Shown: piece after piece, positions 22,777-33,913 of the stretch | How positions within the stretch are numbered: the first letter of the stretch is position 1 | Layout of the letters: the number at the start of each line of letters is the position of its first letter | Source of the DNA: Mallotus nudiflorus | Taxonomy: Eukaryota > Streptophyta > Magnoliopsida > Malpighiales > Euphorbiaceae | Assembly (NCBI GenBank): GCA_947683625.1 | Contig: CANTUR010001452.1 | Location: 62,001 to 126,000 of the forward strand | DNA length: 64,000 bases | Direction: 5' to 3' | Notes under the pieces: model-generated | Seen by the model: only the letters and a program-made list of their open reading frames with translations | Told to the model about the DNA's origin: nothing | The model's database searches: none | Made by a program: the position numbers and the translations under genes

Positions 22777-25700
22777 CTTTCAGAATTCCTGGTGAAGTAG
22801 AATTTAAGTTTGTTGGTGACAGGAGTTCAGCACCTCAGAATCGTATTTCTGTTATTTCAGCTAGGAAGTTGTTGAGGAAAGGTTGTCAGGGGTTTTTGGC
22901 ATTGGTCAGGGATACGTCAGTGGAGAAGTTATCACTCACAGATGTTCCTATTGCTTGTGAGTTTCCTGATGTTTTTCCCGAGGAGTTGCCAGGTTTACCA
23001 CCTCATAGAGAGATTGAGTTCTGTATAGATGTGGTTCCAGGTATTACTCCTATATCTATGCCACCCTATCGTATGGCTCCTGCAGAGTTGAGAGAGTTGA
23101 AGGAGCAGTTGCAAGAGTTGTTGGAGAAAGGTTTTATTAGACCTAGTGTTTCCCCTTGGGGTGCACCAGTCTTGTTTGTGAAGAAGAAGGATGGTACCCT
23201 GAGACTGTGCATTGACTACAGAGAGCTGAATAAGGTGACAGTGAAGAACAAGTATCCTCTCCCGAGGATTGATGATTTATTTGATCAGTTACAAGGTGCA
23301 CAGTTCTTTTCTAAGGTCGACTTGAGGTCGGGTTATCATCAGTTGCGGATCAGTGAAGCTGATATTCCTAAGACAGCTTTCCGCACTAGAGATGGTCATT
23401 ATGAGTTTCTGGTGATGTCTTTTGGTTTGACTAATGCACCAGCAGCTTTTATGGACCTGATGAACAGAGTATTCCGACCGTATGTGGATCAGTTTGTGGT
23501 AGTCTTCATTGATGATATACTAGTATATTCGAGGAGTATGGAAGAGCATGTATATCACTTGAGGATTGTACTACAGACACTGAGAGATCATCAACTTTAT
23601 GCTAAATTCTCGAAGTGTGATTTCTGGATGGAGAGTGTTTCTTTTCTTGGACACGTAGTGTCTAAAGAAGGTATTCAGGTTGATCCACAGAAGATTGAAG
23701 CAGTATCTGAGTGGCCTAGACCTACTTCAGTTACTGAGATTCGGAGTTTTCTAGGTTTAGCCGGGTATTATAGGCGGTTTGTGCAGGATTTTTCCAGGAT
23801 TGCAACCCCTATGACTCGCTTGACTCAGAAGAATGTTAGATTCGAGTGGTCAGAAGCTTGTGAGAATAGTTTTCAGTTGTTGAAGGAGAAGTTGACCACA
23901 GTGCCAGTATTAGCTTTGCCTAATAGTGTGGATAAGTTCACAGTTTACTGTGATGCCTCTAGAATTGGTTTTGGTTGTGTGTTGATGCAGAATGGAAGAG
24001 TGATAGCCTATGCTTCGAGGCAGTTGAAGAAGCATGAGCAGAATTATCCTACATATGATCTGGAGATGGCTGTAGTGATCTTTGCTTTGAAGATTTGGAG
24101 ACATTATTTGTACGGGGTGACTTGTGAGATATTTACTGATCACAAGAGCCTTAAGTACATTTTCCAGCAGCGAGATTTGAATTTGAGGCAGAGAAGATGG
24201 TTGGAACTGTTGAAGGATTATGATTGCGAGATTCTTTACCATCCGGGTAAAGCTAATGTGGTAGCAGATGCCTTGAGTAGGAAGTCCTCAGGTAGTCTTG
24301 CTCACATCGGTGTGGAGAGGAGACCATTGATCCAGGAATTGCATTTGTTGGTGGATCAAGGTCTGATGATGAAGATCAGTAGATCAGGTGGACTGTTAGC
24401 TCAATTTAAAGTACGATCTGTGCTAAGGGATAGGATTAAAGCAGCTCAGAGTCGAGATCCTATTCTGGAAGAGCTTGCAGAGAATGTCAGAGCAGGGAAG
24501 TTCACTGATTTCACACTCGATGATGATGGTGTGTTGTGGATCAGTGGTAGATTGTGTGTTCCTGATGTGGATGATTTGAGAGAAGAGATTTTAGAGGAAG
24601 CACATTCTACAGCCTACAGCGTTCATCCTGGTGTTACTAAGATGTACCACAGTATCAGAGATTTATACTGGTGGGATGGATTGAAGAAGGATGTTGCTGA
24701 TTATGTTGCTAAGTGCTTGACATGTCAGCAAGTGAAAGCCGAACATCAGAAGCCTTCTGGGAAGCTTCAGCCTCTTCCTATTCCCGAGTGGAAATGGGAA
24801 AGGATAGCTATGGATTTTGTGGTCGGTTTACCTCGTTCGAAGGATGGATACGATTCCATCTGGGTGATTGTAGACAGATTGACGAAGTCTGCACATTTCT
24901 TGCCTGTGAAAGCCACATATTCAGTTGCTAGATTGGCGAAGTTGTACGTGAAGCATATTGTATGCCTTCATGGAGTACCTGTGTCCATTGTGTCAGACAG
25001 AGGTTCAGTGTTTACTTCTCATTTTTGGCAGAAGTTGCAAGAAGCGATGGGCACTAGGTTGGATTTCAGTACTGCTTTTCATCCTCAGACAGATGGTCAG
25101 TCTGAGAGGACGATCCAGACACTGGAAGATATGTTGAGGATGTGTGTCATGGATTTGAGAGGTAGCTGGGATGATCATTTGTCGCTTGTTGAGTTTGTAT
25201 ATAATAACAGCTACCATAGCAGTATTGGTATGGCACCATATGAGGCGTTGTATGGAAGGAAGTGTAGATCCCCGTTGAGTTGGGATGAGATCGGTGAGAG
25301 AGTTTTGACTGGACCAGAGATGGTTCAAGATGCTGCAGAGAAAGTCGCCGTGATCAAGTGCAGGTTAGAGACCGCAGTTAGTAGACAGAAGAGTTATGCG
25401 GATCCTAGGCGCAGAGATGTGGAGTTTCAGGTTGGAGATTTCGTTTTTCTGAAGGTATCTCCGATGAAGGGTGTGATGAGATTTGGCAGGAAGGGTAAGT
25501 TAGCACCGAGATACATTGGACCGTTTGAGATTCTGGAGAGAGTTGGCACTGTTGCATATCGGTTGGATTTGCCTCCGAGTATGTCACAAGTGCATCCAGT
25601 ATTTCATATCTCGATGTTGAGGAAGTATATCTCAGATCCTTCACACGTATTGCAACCTGATAGTGTGGAAGTGAGTGAAGATTTGACGTTTGTGGAAGAA

Positions 25701-25853
25701 CCTGTGGCGATCGTAGATTTTCAAGTTCGACAGTTGCGATCGAAGCAGATTCCGATGGTCAAGGTTTTGTGGCGTAGCGACAGAGTTGAAGAGCATACGT
25801 GGGAGACTGAAGCTGAGATGCGAGCTTCTTACCCGTATCTCTTTCCTTCCTGA
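22758..25853 (+). CDS. T copy 2 pol reading frame, intact RT-RNase H-integrase-chromodomain
   Basis: 1031 codons without interruption. Residues 1-95 are linker. RT is about 100-275, with Asp188 in SKVDLRSGYH and Asp252-Asp253 in FIDDILVYS. RNase H is about 390-510, with Asp399, Glu436, Asp461 and Asp504. The integrase zinc finger uses His616, His623, Cys653 and Cys656. The integrase core has Asp686, Asp747 and Glu783 in a D,D35E spacing. The integrase C-terminus with a GPF module is about 880-960, and the chromodomain about 981-1025 with Trp1005 and Trp1015. This order defines Ty3/gypsy chromoviruses, and such chromodomains can direct integration to marked chromatin. The first Met is only where the open frame begins after a one-base loss; in the original element this part was translated as gag-pol in one frame. 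It may be silent or supplied only in trans. Confidence 0.95.
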   Translation: MQNKEVTFRIPGEVEFKFVGDRSSAPQNRISVISARKLLRKGCQGFLALVRDTSVEKLSLTDVPIACEFPDVFPEELPGLPPHREIEFCIDVVPGITPISMPPYRMAPAELRELKEQLQELLEKGFIRPSVSPWGAPVLFVKKKDGTLRLCIDYRELNKVTVKNKYPLPRIDDLFDQLQGAQFFSKVDLRSGYHQLRISEADIPKTAFRTRDGHYEFLVMSFGLTNAPAAFMDLMNRVFRPYVDQFVVVFIDDILVYSRSMEEHVYHLRIVLQTLRDHQLYAKFSKCDFWMESVSFLGHVVSKEGIQVDPQKIEAVSEWPRPTSVTEIRSFLGLAGYYRRFVQDFSRIATPMTRLTQKNVRFEWSEACENSFQLLKEKLTTVPVLALPNSVDKFTVYCDASRIGFGCVLMQNGRVIAYASRQLKKHEQNYPTYDLEMAVVIFALKIWRHYLYGVTCEIFTDHKSLKYIFQQRDLNLRQRRWLELLKDYDCEILYHPGKANVVADALSRKSSGSLAHIGVERRPLIQELHLLVDQGLMMKISRSGGLLAQFKVRSVLRDRIKAAQSRDPILEELAENVRAGKFTDFTLDDDGVLWISGRLCVPDVDDLREEILEEAHSTAYSVHPGVTKMYHSIRDLYWWDGLKKDVADYVAKCLTCQQVKAEHQKPSGKLQPLPIPEWKWERIAMDFVVGLPRSKDGYDSIWVIVDRLTKSAHFLPVKATYSVARLAKLYVKHIVCLHGVPVSIVSDRGSVFTSHFWQKLQEAMGTRLDFSTAFHPQTDGQSERTIQTLEDMLRMCVMDLRGSWDDHLSLVEFVYNNSYHSSIGMAPYEALYGRKCRSPLSWDEIGERVLTGPEMVQDAAEKVAVIKCRLETAVSRQKSYADPRRRDVEFQVGDFVFLKVSPMKGVMRFGRKGKLAPRYIGPFEILERVGTVAYRLDLPPSMSQVHPVFHISMLRKYISDPSHVLQPDSVEVSEDLTFVEEPVAIVDFQVRQLRSKQIPMVKVLWRSDRVEEHTWETEAEMRASYPYLFPS

Positions 25854-25894
25854 TCCTGTAATCTTCTTTTTGGAATTCGGGGACGAATTCTTAT

Positions 25895-25906
25895 AAGGGG
25901 GGAAGA
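25895..25906 (+). promoter_or_regulatory. Polypurine tract, copy 2
   Basis: AAGGGGGGAAGA one base before LTR3, identical to copy 1. Confidence 0.9.
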
Positions 25907-25907
25907 C

Positions 25908-28900
25908 TGTAATATCCCGTGTTTTTTTAAAAATATTTTTACACTGTACCGGGATATACAGTGTCAATAATTTTTATGCATTATACGATATTTTTATGAG
26001 TTGATATGTATTTTAAACCTATTTTAATTACTGTCTATTATTTTCAGTATTTTACGTAAAATTTTCCCGGGACTTTCATTTTCGGGGAAATTTCCACGTA
26101 AACAATGTATTATTAATTATTTTAAATGTATTTACGGGTTTGCATGAACTCATACATATTTTTAAATTATTAAATAAAGCCTGTGTGTGTATATTTATTT
26201 AATTAGGGTTTATTATTACCCTAATATTTTATTATTTATTTATTATTATTTGATTATTTTATTTATTATTAAATTATTAAAATTTATTATTTTATTATTA
26301 ATTATTTATTAATATTTAATTATTTTAATTTATTTTATTTTTTTCTTTTTTTTTCTTTTCCTTTTTCTTTCTTTTTCTTTTTCTTTTTCTTTCCTTTTCT
26401 TTCTTTTTCTTTTTCTTCTTCTTCTTCTTTCTCTCCCGCGCCCGACGCCGACCACCATTTCCTCACCGCCGTTTCTCCCTCCTCCGGCCACCGTTTTCGA
26501 CACCGCCGGTCTCTTTCTTCTCCTTGAGCTCCGGTGAGTGTTATTCTAGCTTTGGTTTGAGCTAAAATGGTCTAGAATTGCTTAGGTTTTGATTTGAAAA
26601 TTTCAGCCTCTTTGGGTTTTCGATTTTTTTGAGCTTCGATTTGGATGATTCATGGAAAATTCCTTCACAAATGTTGTTCCTGGTAGCTTAATCTTCATGT
26701 ATGAATTTTTACAGAATTTTTGGAGGTTGTTTGGATTTTTGGGTATTTTTGAATATTTTAATATTATTTTCTAATTTTCGGAAATTAATTATTTAAATTA
26801 TGAATTGGAGTTTATGGTTGAATTAGGTGTTGAAATGAATTATAGAAATTTATTTGGAATTTTTATGAATTTCTAAGTATTTATTTTTAATTATTGAAGT
26901 TTATGTGATTTTGAGAAATTAGGTTAAATGTGTTTTTATTTGAATTTAATTGTTTAATTGAGTTTAATTATTGATATTATTGATAAATATGTTGAGAAAA
27001 TTAATTTTGGATAATTGTATGATTTTTGGTGAATTTTTGAAGTAATTTAAGTATATTTATATATATAGGGGTATTTTGGTAATTTTACCCTAAATTGTCT
27101 AAAAATGTAATTTAATTGGTTTTAATATTTATTTAAGGTATAAAAATGATTTCTACAAAATATTTAGTATTTTTAACTAATTAAAACTATTTTCCGGGAA
27201 TTATTTTCAATTATATATATAATATACAATTTTTCTAATAAAATGAGTTTTAATCGATTTTTACAGTGTTTCAAGATTTATTATGTAATTTCTACGTATG
27301 AAATGTATTTTTATAATTTAAGGATATTTTTGGTACATTTGAATACATATTCTGTGTTTGTGGACCCCGGTCGACAGACTGTAGTCTGGAGTCCGACCGA
27401 GGGGTTGTGATTGATTGTGGTGTTTATTTTTGAAGTGTATTTTCTTTGCAGGGTCGGCTCTACTCTTTTGAGTAGAGAGATGTCCGTTTTACAGGGGAGG
27501 TTCTGCCGGATTTCCGGTAGAATTCTCGTAAAACGTGATATCCAGTCGAACCCTAATTCTGTTTCCGTATTTTAATACTCTAGATTGAATTCTAGGATTT
27601 CTGTTAGGGTTACTCTGATATCGGTTATTTATTTCTTGTTTAGTTGCGCCGAGACCGAGGGCTAGTGGACTAGGCCCGTCGGACCTGTCTCGTGGAGCGC
27701 ATTAGGTGAGTTACTATATTATATATATATGCTTAGGACGCATGATTTAGAAAATGCATGTTTTATTTTGACTAAATATGCATAAATAACATGATTTATA
27801 TTCAAGTACATTTTTGGTATATTTTTGGTATATAATAAATTATATACATGTTTTATTAATAAAATATATTTAAAATGTTTTTAAATATATTTTTAGTTTA
27901 ATTCATGATTTGATTGGATTTATTTGACATATATATACTCAAAATATACCTGGTTTATGTTTGGTATATTTTCGGTATATATATGGTTTATATTGCTATT
28001 TCATTTATATCCATGCATCATTTATTTTTGTGAATGAATGTTTTATATTTAAGAATGAAGGATATCAATAGAACGTGCTACCTAGTGGGCAGCACTAGGA
28101 CCGAGTACGTACCGGTACGCCTATAGCTTTAGGCTATATTACTAACTTATTTGTGGATATTGAATTGATTATGATTATTGATATGTGTGAGATGTGGTTT
28201 GGGTGTGATTGCTGGAGCTCGGTTGACCAAGTGTCTCGGGGCCAATCACACTGGCAGTCAGACTGCTGGAGCTCGGTTGACTTAGTGTCTCGGGGCCAGT
28301 CTACTGTCCATATGGATTAAGTGGATATATTTGGTATAAGTGAGCCTGTATGGCCAGAGTGTTGTTTAACACTATTTTCTGAGGTTGCGATATTCTAGGG
28401 TTCTATGTGATCCTTCATAAAAGTTGATTTTCAGACAAAATATATAAAATGATTTTTCTACATCTGTATGAACTTGCCTGTATATATACATATTACTCAT
28501 ATACTGTTGACTGTATGCATTATCACTTAGAGTGTATGTATATATACTATAGTAATTCACTCAGTGAGGTCTGACTCCCCTCCGTTGACTATTTTTCAAG
28601 AGAGTCAACTTCCTCAGACCTCAGTAGCAGGTCGATACGCTGGATTTCTTCCGCCCCGGCTTCTTTATGTAAATTGTATACTTGAGTCTTATTTATTTTA
28701 TCTAGACACTGCAGTAGTTGTGATTTTCAGTAGTTGTAAATTAAAGTATTTGTTTTAAAGAGATGTATTATAGTAAAACTGGATTTGTATAAAGATTATA
28801 CATTTATGAGATTATATATGCGATGTGATGAGTTTTGAATTAAATCCAGTTGATATGGATGATATTGTAATATTTATTTTTTTTTTATTTTCCGCTGCAT

Positions 28901-29020
28901 ATTATATTTTTTTGGTTATTATTGCATATTTATTTTATTTTTAGGCTTGCTACGGGTTCCGGATTCGAAAGAATTCCCGTTCCCTAGCGCCGGTCATGGC
29001 CCCTGTTTTGGGTCGTGACA
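25908..29020 (+). mobile_element. LTR3 of array T (outer 3' LTR)
   Basis: 3113 bp, TGTAATATCCCG...GGGTCGTGACA, followed by the AGTAC duplication. The same parts as LTR1 are present: pyrimidine tract about 26335-26437, donor-like CCG|GTGAGTG near 26534, hairpin cluster 27363-27537, second donor-like GTGAGT near 27707, motif pair about 28212-28305. Differences from LTR2 are few. Confidence 0.95.
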
Positions 29021-29025
29021 AGTAC
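29021..29025. repeat. Right target-site duplication of array T (AGTAC)
   Basis: Exact match to 9658-9662; element A resumes after it. Confidence 0.95.
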
Positions 29026-29861
29026 AAAAATGTTGCGTCCATATTAAACATCTTCTAATTCCTTCTTCAAAGAATATTCAAAACAATTGTCATGTTTAGT
29101 TAAGTGTTACCAAGTCCTCATTAATGTTGGCTAAACCAGCCACAATTACTGCAATTTCAAGTTCAAAGACTGGTTGTATCTCTTACAATAACTACTTGAC
29201 CTTTGAGTTACAGCTGCCTCTGACCTATCCCTAGACTAGATAGGCATATTAAGGGCTAAAACTGGAATCACAACTTCAACTTGAAAAGACTGCTTAGCAA
29301 TATATGTTGTTTATATGGTATAAGTAGTTTGCATTAACCTCACTAAAAAAGACATGGAAATTAACAAGATTCAAAACATGGAATATATGCAGGGTTGATA
29401 TATCTTGAGTTCTCTACTGAAATAGAGGTTGCATCTGCTATATAACTGAAGGTATCAAAATTGCACCCTACGAAACTCTTGGTGCATAAACAATATCATT
29501 GAAACCTTAAGCCACAAGCCCCTCATTATGTTGTTCCCGCTATCTACAATGACTATCTTGCCTTCTAGATTAACCTCTAACCCTATGCCAAGCTAATTGC
29601 ACATATGGTAGAATCTCATCCTTAAAAGAATCTATCATCAGTCTCATCGACTGATGGAGCAACTCATACTCGCCATAAATAGAAAAGAATAAAAGAAAAA
29701 TAGATAATAAACAAATGCCCTAATGGTTATGTGGAATTTCAAAAAGCAACAAAGACTTTTCAAAGACATAATTGAACCTAATTTACTGCAGTAATTTCAA
29801 GGAAAACACAACTTTACTAACCTAGGTCCACAATACTAAACCTAGGCTCTAATACTAAGTT
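29026..29861 (-). pseudogene. Element A gag-side remnant and primer-binding site relic
   Basis: Continuation of element A right of T. The stretch 29640-29676 on the minus strand corresponds to the gag N-terminus of T and C (GCGAG.ATGAG..GCTCCA pattern), but stops follow at once. The leader 29690-29845 aligns with the leader of C (41709-41905). Positions 29846-29860 are a decayed complement of the tRNA-Met primer-binding site. The part 29030-29340 matches element B at 3340-3660 and has no recognised domain. No intact frame. Confidence 0.65.
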
Positions 29862-30313
29862 TGTCATGACCTAAACCAGGAGTCATGACCAATGCTAGGG
29901 ATTCAAATCCAAAACCCGTAGCAAGCCTTAAAAATAAAAACACATGCAATAAATAAATAAAAATACACTAGAATTAAAACTTAAATTGATATAAAAATAA
30001 ATATTCAAATGTCATTTCATAAATAAAATATTCACACAATATTCTGAATACAAAAATCTCAAACTAGTATAACACACTACTAATACAATAACACTACTAC
30101 TGCAGTTTTCTAGAATACAATAAAAATCCAAATATGAAATTTACATAAAATAGTTAGGCGGAAGAAGATCGAAATAAATTACTATTGGTACAGTCTGACG
30201 AAGAAGACTCTCTTGAAAAAAAAAATGGTTGACAGGGAGTCAGACCTCACTGAGTGAATTATTATAATATATATACACACACACCTCCTAATGTCATATG
30301 CAATCAAGCATCA

Positions 30314-30375
<62 letters not shown>

Positions 30376-31426
30376 GCATTTCACACAAATATTGAAATCC
30401 ACTTTTATATATATAAATGTAGAAAACAATTATTTAAGTAAAGGATCAAATAGAATCCTAAAAGTAGTTGTAACCTCAAACAAATATCTCACTAGCCATG
30501 CAGGCTTACTTAATTCCAAATAAATTATTTTATTCCATTTTTGACAATAGATTGGCCTTGAAACACTAAGTCAATCGAGCTCCCGCAGTCTCACTATCAG
30601 TGTGATTGGCCCCAAGACATTAGGTCAATCGAGCTCCAACAACCACTCTATTCACTCACTGAATACTCAATAGTCACATTAATCAATTCACCTCAAACAA
30701 TTCTCATAATATGGACCATAAAGTCTAACGAAGCAGTACGTACATAGTCTTAGTGCAGCTCATTAGGTAGCACGTTCTATTGATATCCTTCAAATAAAAT
30801 TGTATTTTATGGAAAATAAATAAATGCATAATTAAACACAAATGGCATTCATAACAAAAAAAAATATACTAAAATATGCCAGAAATATACCAAAAATATA
30901 CTAAATATATTTCAAGTATATATGCTACATATAATCCAAAATCAACCATAAATATACCGAATATACATGCTGAGCATATATCAAAATATACTGAATATAT
31001 ACTAAAAATATACCGACATATATATGACACATATATACTAAAAACAAATCAAGCATATATGTCACATATATATTAAATATGCCAAAAATATACTAAAAGT
31101 ATACCAAAAATATACTTATTCACTTAATGAAATAATTCATGTTTAAACTTATATCAAAACATGAAAACTCATAATCATGTATCTACATGCGATGTATATA
31201 TAAAATAATAATAATGACAATAGTATTATTAATATCTTTAATATCTTTAATATCTTTAAATAATAGAACTCCCAAATAAATTATTTTATGTAAATAAAGC
31301 TTTTAAAATAAAATAAATAAAGAATATACAAAATTAATAATTGTAAATGTAAATAAAATTTAAAATTTTATTAACATTACATATCCCAAATTAATTTTAT
31401 ATTATTTAAAATATCGGGTCATTACA
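29862..31426 (-). mobile_element. 5' LTR of element A
   Basis: 1565 bp, TGTCATGACC...CGGGTCATTACA on the plus strand. It aligns throughout with 4512-6114 but has two motif units (about 30550-30640) instead of three and a much longer (TA)n run at 30315-30372. It is followed by GAGTT, the target duplication. Confidence 0.88.
30315..30372. repeat. (TA)n microsatellite
   Basis: About 29 TA units inside the A 5' LTR; the sister LTR has only a short (TA)n followed by (CA)n at 4972-5002. Confidence 0.95.
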
Positions 31427-33913
31427 GAGTTACTGCCACAAGCATTTCACTTATTCCATATTGATGTCTTGAGAGCAAGCTCAACCAAGTTACATCCTCT
31501 TTTTCAGCCCGAGAGCACTAGCTCCACTGAGCTCTAACCATTTACTCTTGCTCGAGAGCACACGCTCCACCGAGCATATTCCACAATTTAAAAATATACC
31601 AAAATTCCACTTGTGTGCATATGGTCTTAGTGACACCCACTAGGTAGCACATTCTACCATTATTTCCAAATCAATTTAAATTATAAATAAATAAATAATT
31701 CATTAAATAATAATAATTAAATGATTAAATAATAATTAAATAAAACATCACAAAATAAATTTCCTTTAAACATGCTTTCAATTTCTACTCACAAATATAG
31801 AAGATATGATCATGCATACAACAATATAAATATATTCATAATTTAATCATACAATCATTTCTTTATTATATTTAATTATTTGAAAATATAATGCAACACA
31901 CATTTCATAAAATTAACTCACAGGTTGAGCATATCAGGCGACGCATTCTCTGCTGCTCTGGTGCTACAGCTCGTATCCCGGAGTTCCCTAAAATAAAAAA
32001 TATTTATTTAAAATATCTCATAAAATAAAACAATAAATTCATGAAAATTCTCAAAATTATGAAAACCCTAGAAGTGACGAAAATGACTTGACCAAAGACA
32101 CAACTCAACATAAACTAGAAATTCAACATAGGTTGATGTCACATTTTACGAGAAATCTACCAAAAATAAGGTAGAGTCTGTTATGCAAAATGGACATCTC
32201 TCTACTAAAAGTAAAGTCTTTCTTGCATGCGAACACACTTCAAAAATTCACAACACTCAAAATCTCGGGCTAGGCCCCAAATTACAACTATTGCCCAACC
32301 GCGAACCAATTCATCAACAAAATTCAAAGTAACATAAATCTCAATAATTCACCAAAAATCATAAAATCTATATATAAATATAATCATTTCTCAAATCACC
32401 AAAATACCTCATAAAACTATTAAAACCCTTTATTTTCAAAATAAATAATAAAATTTTAGTTTTTAAATAACATTTGCTAATAAAATCCATAAATGGAATA
32501 AAATTCTCATTTTACAATTAAATTAGCATAAATTGCAAATAATTATTAAAATCACTTATTAACATCACAAAAATAATAAAATGCCCATTTAAGCTCAAAA
32601 ATAATAAATAAATTTATTATTCATATATTATTCCAAAATTATCACAAATTAACTAATAATTGGAAATAGTAATAAAAATTATTTTTCATACTTTTATTAA
32701 TTCAAAAATAGTTTAAAATAGAATAACTAACAATTATTTCAATTAAAATCACATAATTTACTAAATTTCAATAATTCCAAAAAAAAAAAAGACATTTAGA
32801 CATAAACTACAAAAATTCAATTAAATACCACAATTCAATCGACTTACAGAACAAAAGTATAAAACACGTTTATTTCCAAAATAAATAATAAAATTCAAAT
32901 TTACAATTAAATTTTGTTATTAAAAATATATTCTATCAATATTCGAAATTAAAAAGCATTTATTATAATTAATTATTTAAATTGCTCAAATATATAATAA
33001 AAATAACTAAAAACTCATTTAAGCTTAAAAATAACAAATAAAATAATTATTCATATATTTTTCTGGAAATTTCTAATAATTAGCTAAAAATAGGAAATAA
33101 ATTATAAAAAAATATTTTAATGATGTTTATTTCTTAAATTCTATCAAAATATAATAATTAATAATAATTTCATCTAAAATATAAAATTTACTAATTTATA
33201 TTAATTTTTCCAAAAATTCATATTTCACATGAACATTCAAAAATTTATGATAAAAAGTCTACACATAATTTCAATAAACTTCCTTAACAAAATTTGCTCA
33301 AAATAATTAGTAGGATTTATTAAAAATATAAAATTTTCCAAGCTGGAATAGTTCGTGAATAGAAACCCGAAGCCAAAAAATTTAAAAAATCATAAAAATT
33401 CTTAAAAATCACCATTAGCTAGATTTCAATATCAATTATAATATATCTCAAAGAAACTATGTCTAATTAAATAAAATTCAAACTCAATTTCATAAATTCA
33501 TCAAAATTAATCTAAGCACAAATTCACAAAAATGAGGGACTTATTAGAGTTGAAATCAAAATTGATTGAAGGCTTAAGAAGCCAAGAGGACAAGTTTTTG
33601 TTTGAGGCTAACGGCGAGCTCAAAGGTCATCGAAAATGTCTCCAGCAAGCCCAAGGGCAAAATGGCCACTGAGAGAAAAGGAGAAAGGAAGAATAAATGG
33701 TGGCATGCCAGAGAGGGCAAGGAGCTGCTAGTAGCAGTGCTAGCTGGTGGTGGCGAGGTCAGGTGGTGGTGTTAAGTGGAAGGGAAGACAAAGAGGAAGA
33801 AAATGGAAAGAAAATAGAAGAAGAAGAATGGGGGGTTTTTTTTTTGTACTGCACTTTTTTAACTTTTTTTTTGTTAAAAATTTATAATATAATATTTATT
33901 AAAAATTACAATT
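31427..33913 (-). mobile_element. 5' LTR of element B, piece 2 of 3
   Basis: Resumes the LTR cut at 4511 and is collinear with 60490-62300 of the B2 LTR (AGCACTAGCTCCACTGAGCT block, CCCACTAGGTAGCACAT hairpin region, hairpin H1 at 32262-32304). It contains a diverged direct duplication with period about 431-435 bp (about 32428-32790 and 32863-33230). That largely explains why this LTR is longer than its relative. Position 33841-33870 is a T-rich run. It ends at the AATTT duplication where element C begins. Confidence 0.8.
33909..33913. repeat. Left target-site duplication of element C (AATTT)
   Basis: AATTT at 33909-33913 is repeated exactly at 46379-46383, directly after the other end of C. 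Confidence 0.9.

Larger units (their letters stand above)
9663..29020 (+). mobile_element. Tandem Tekay-type gypsy array T: LTR-INT-LTR-INT-LTR
   Basis: Three near-identical LTRs of about 3.1 kb (9663-12764, 17784-20890, 25908-29020) alternate with two internal regions of about 5.0 kb (12765-17783, 20891-25907). Both internal regions have an initiator tRNA-Met primer-binding site, gag-pol and a polypurine tract. A single perfect AGTAC duplication flanks the whole, so the locus arose from one integration event or from later duplication within one integrated copy. The lineage call (Tekay/Del chromovirus) rests on the RT and integrase motifs and a C-terminal chromodomain. T lies in opposite orientation inside element A and is the youngest insertion in the nest. 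Confidence 0.95.
4512..31426 (-). mobile_element. Ty3/gypsy element A (minus strand), split by element T
   Basis: Full-length but decayed chromovirus-type element. From left to right it has 3' LTR 4512-6114, pol 6115-9230, protease/gag side to 9662, the T insertion 9663-29020, gag-side sequence 29026-29861 and 5' LTR 29862-31426. Without T it is about 7.6 kb. It lies inside the 5' LTR of element B with a 5-bp target duplication (one mismatch). The two LTRs have clearly diverged, including a different number of internal motif copies, so A is older than T. Confidence 0.85.

Noticed and set aside
9663..29020. Two independent insertions side by side instead of a tandem
   Set aside because: There are only three LTRs and one target duplication; independent insertions would give four LTRs and separate duplications.
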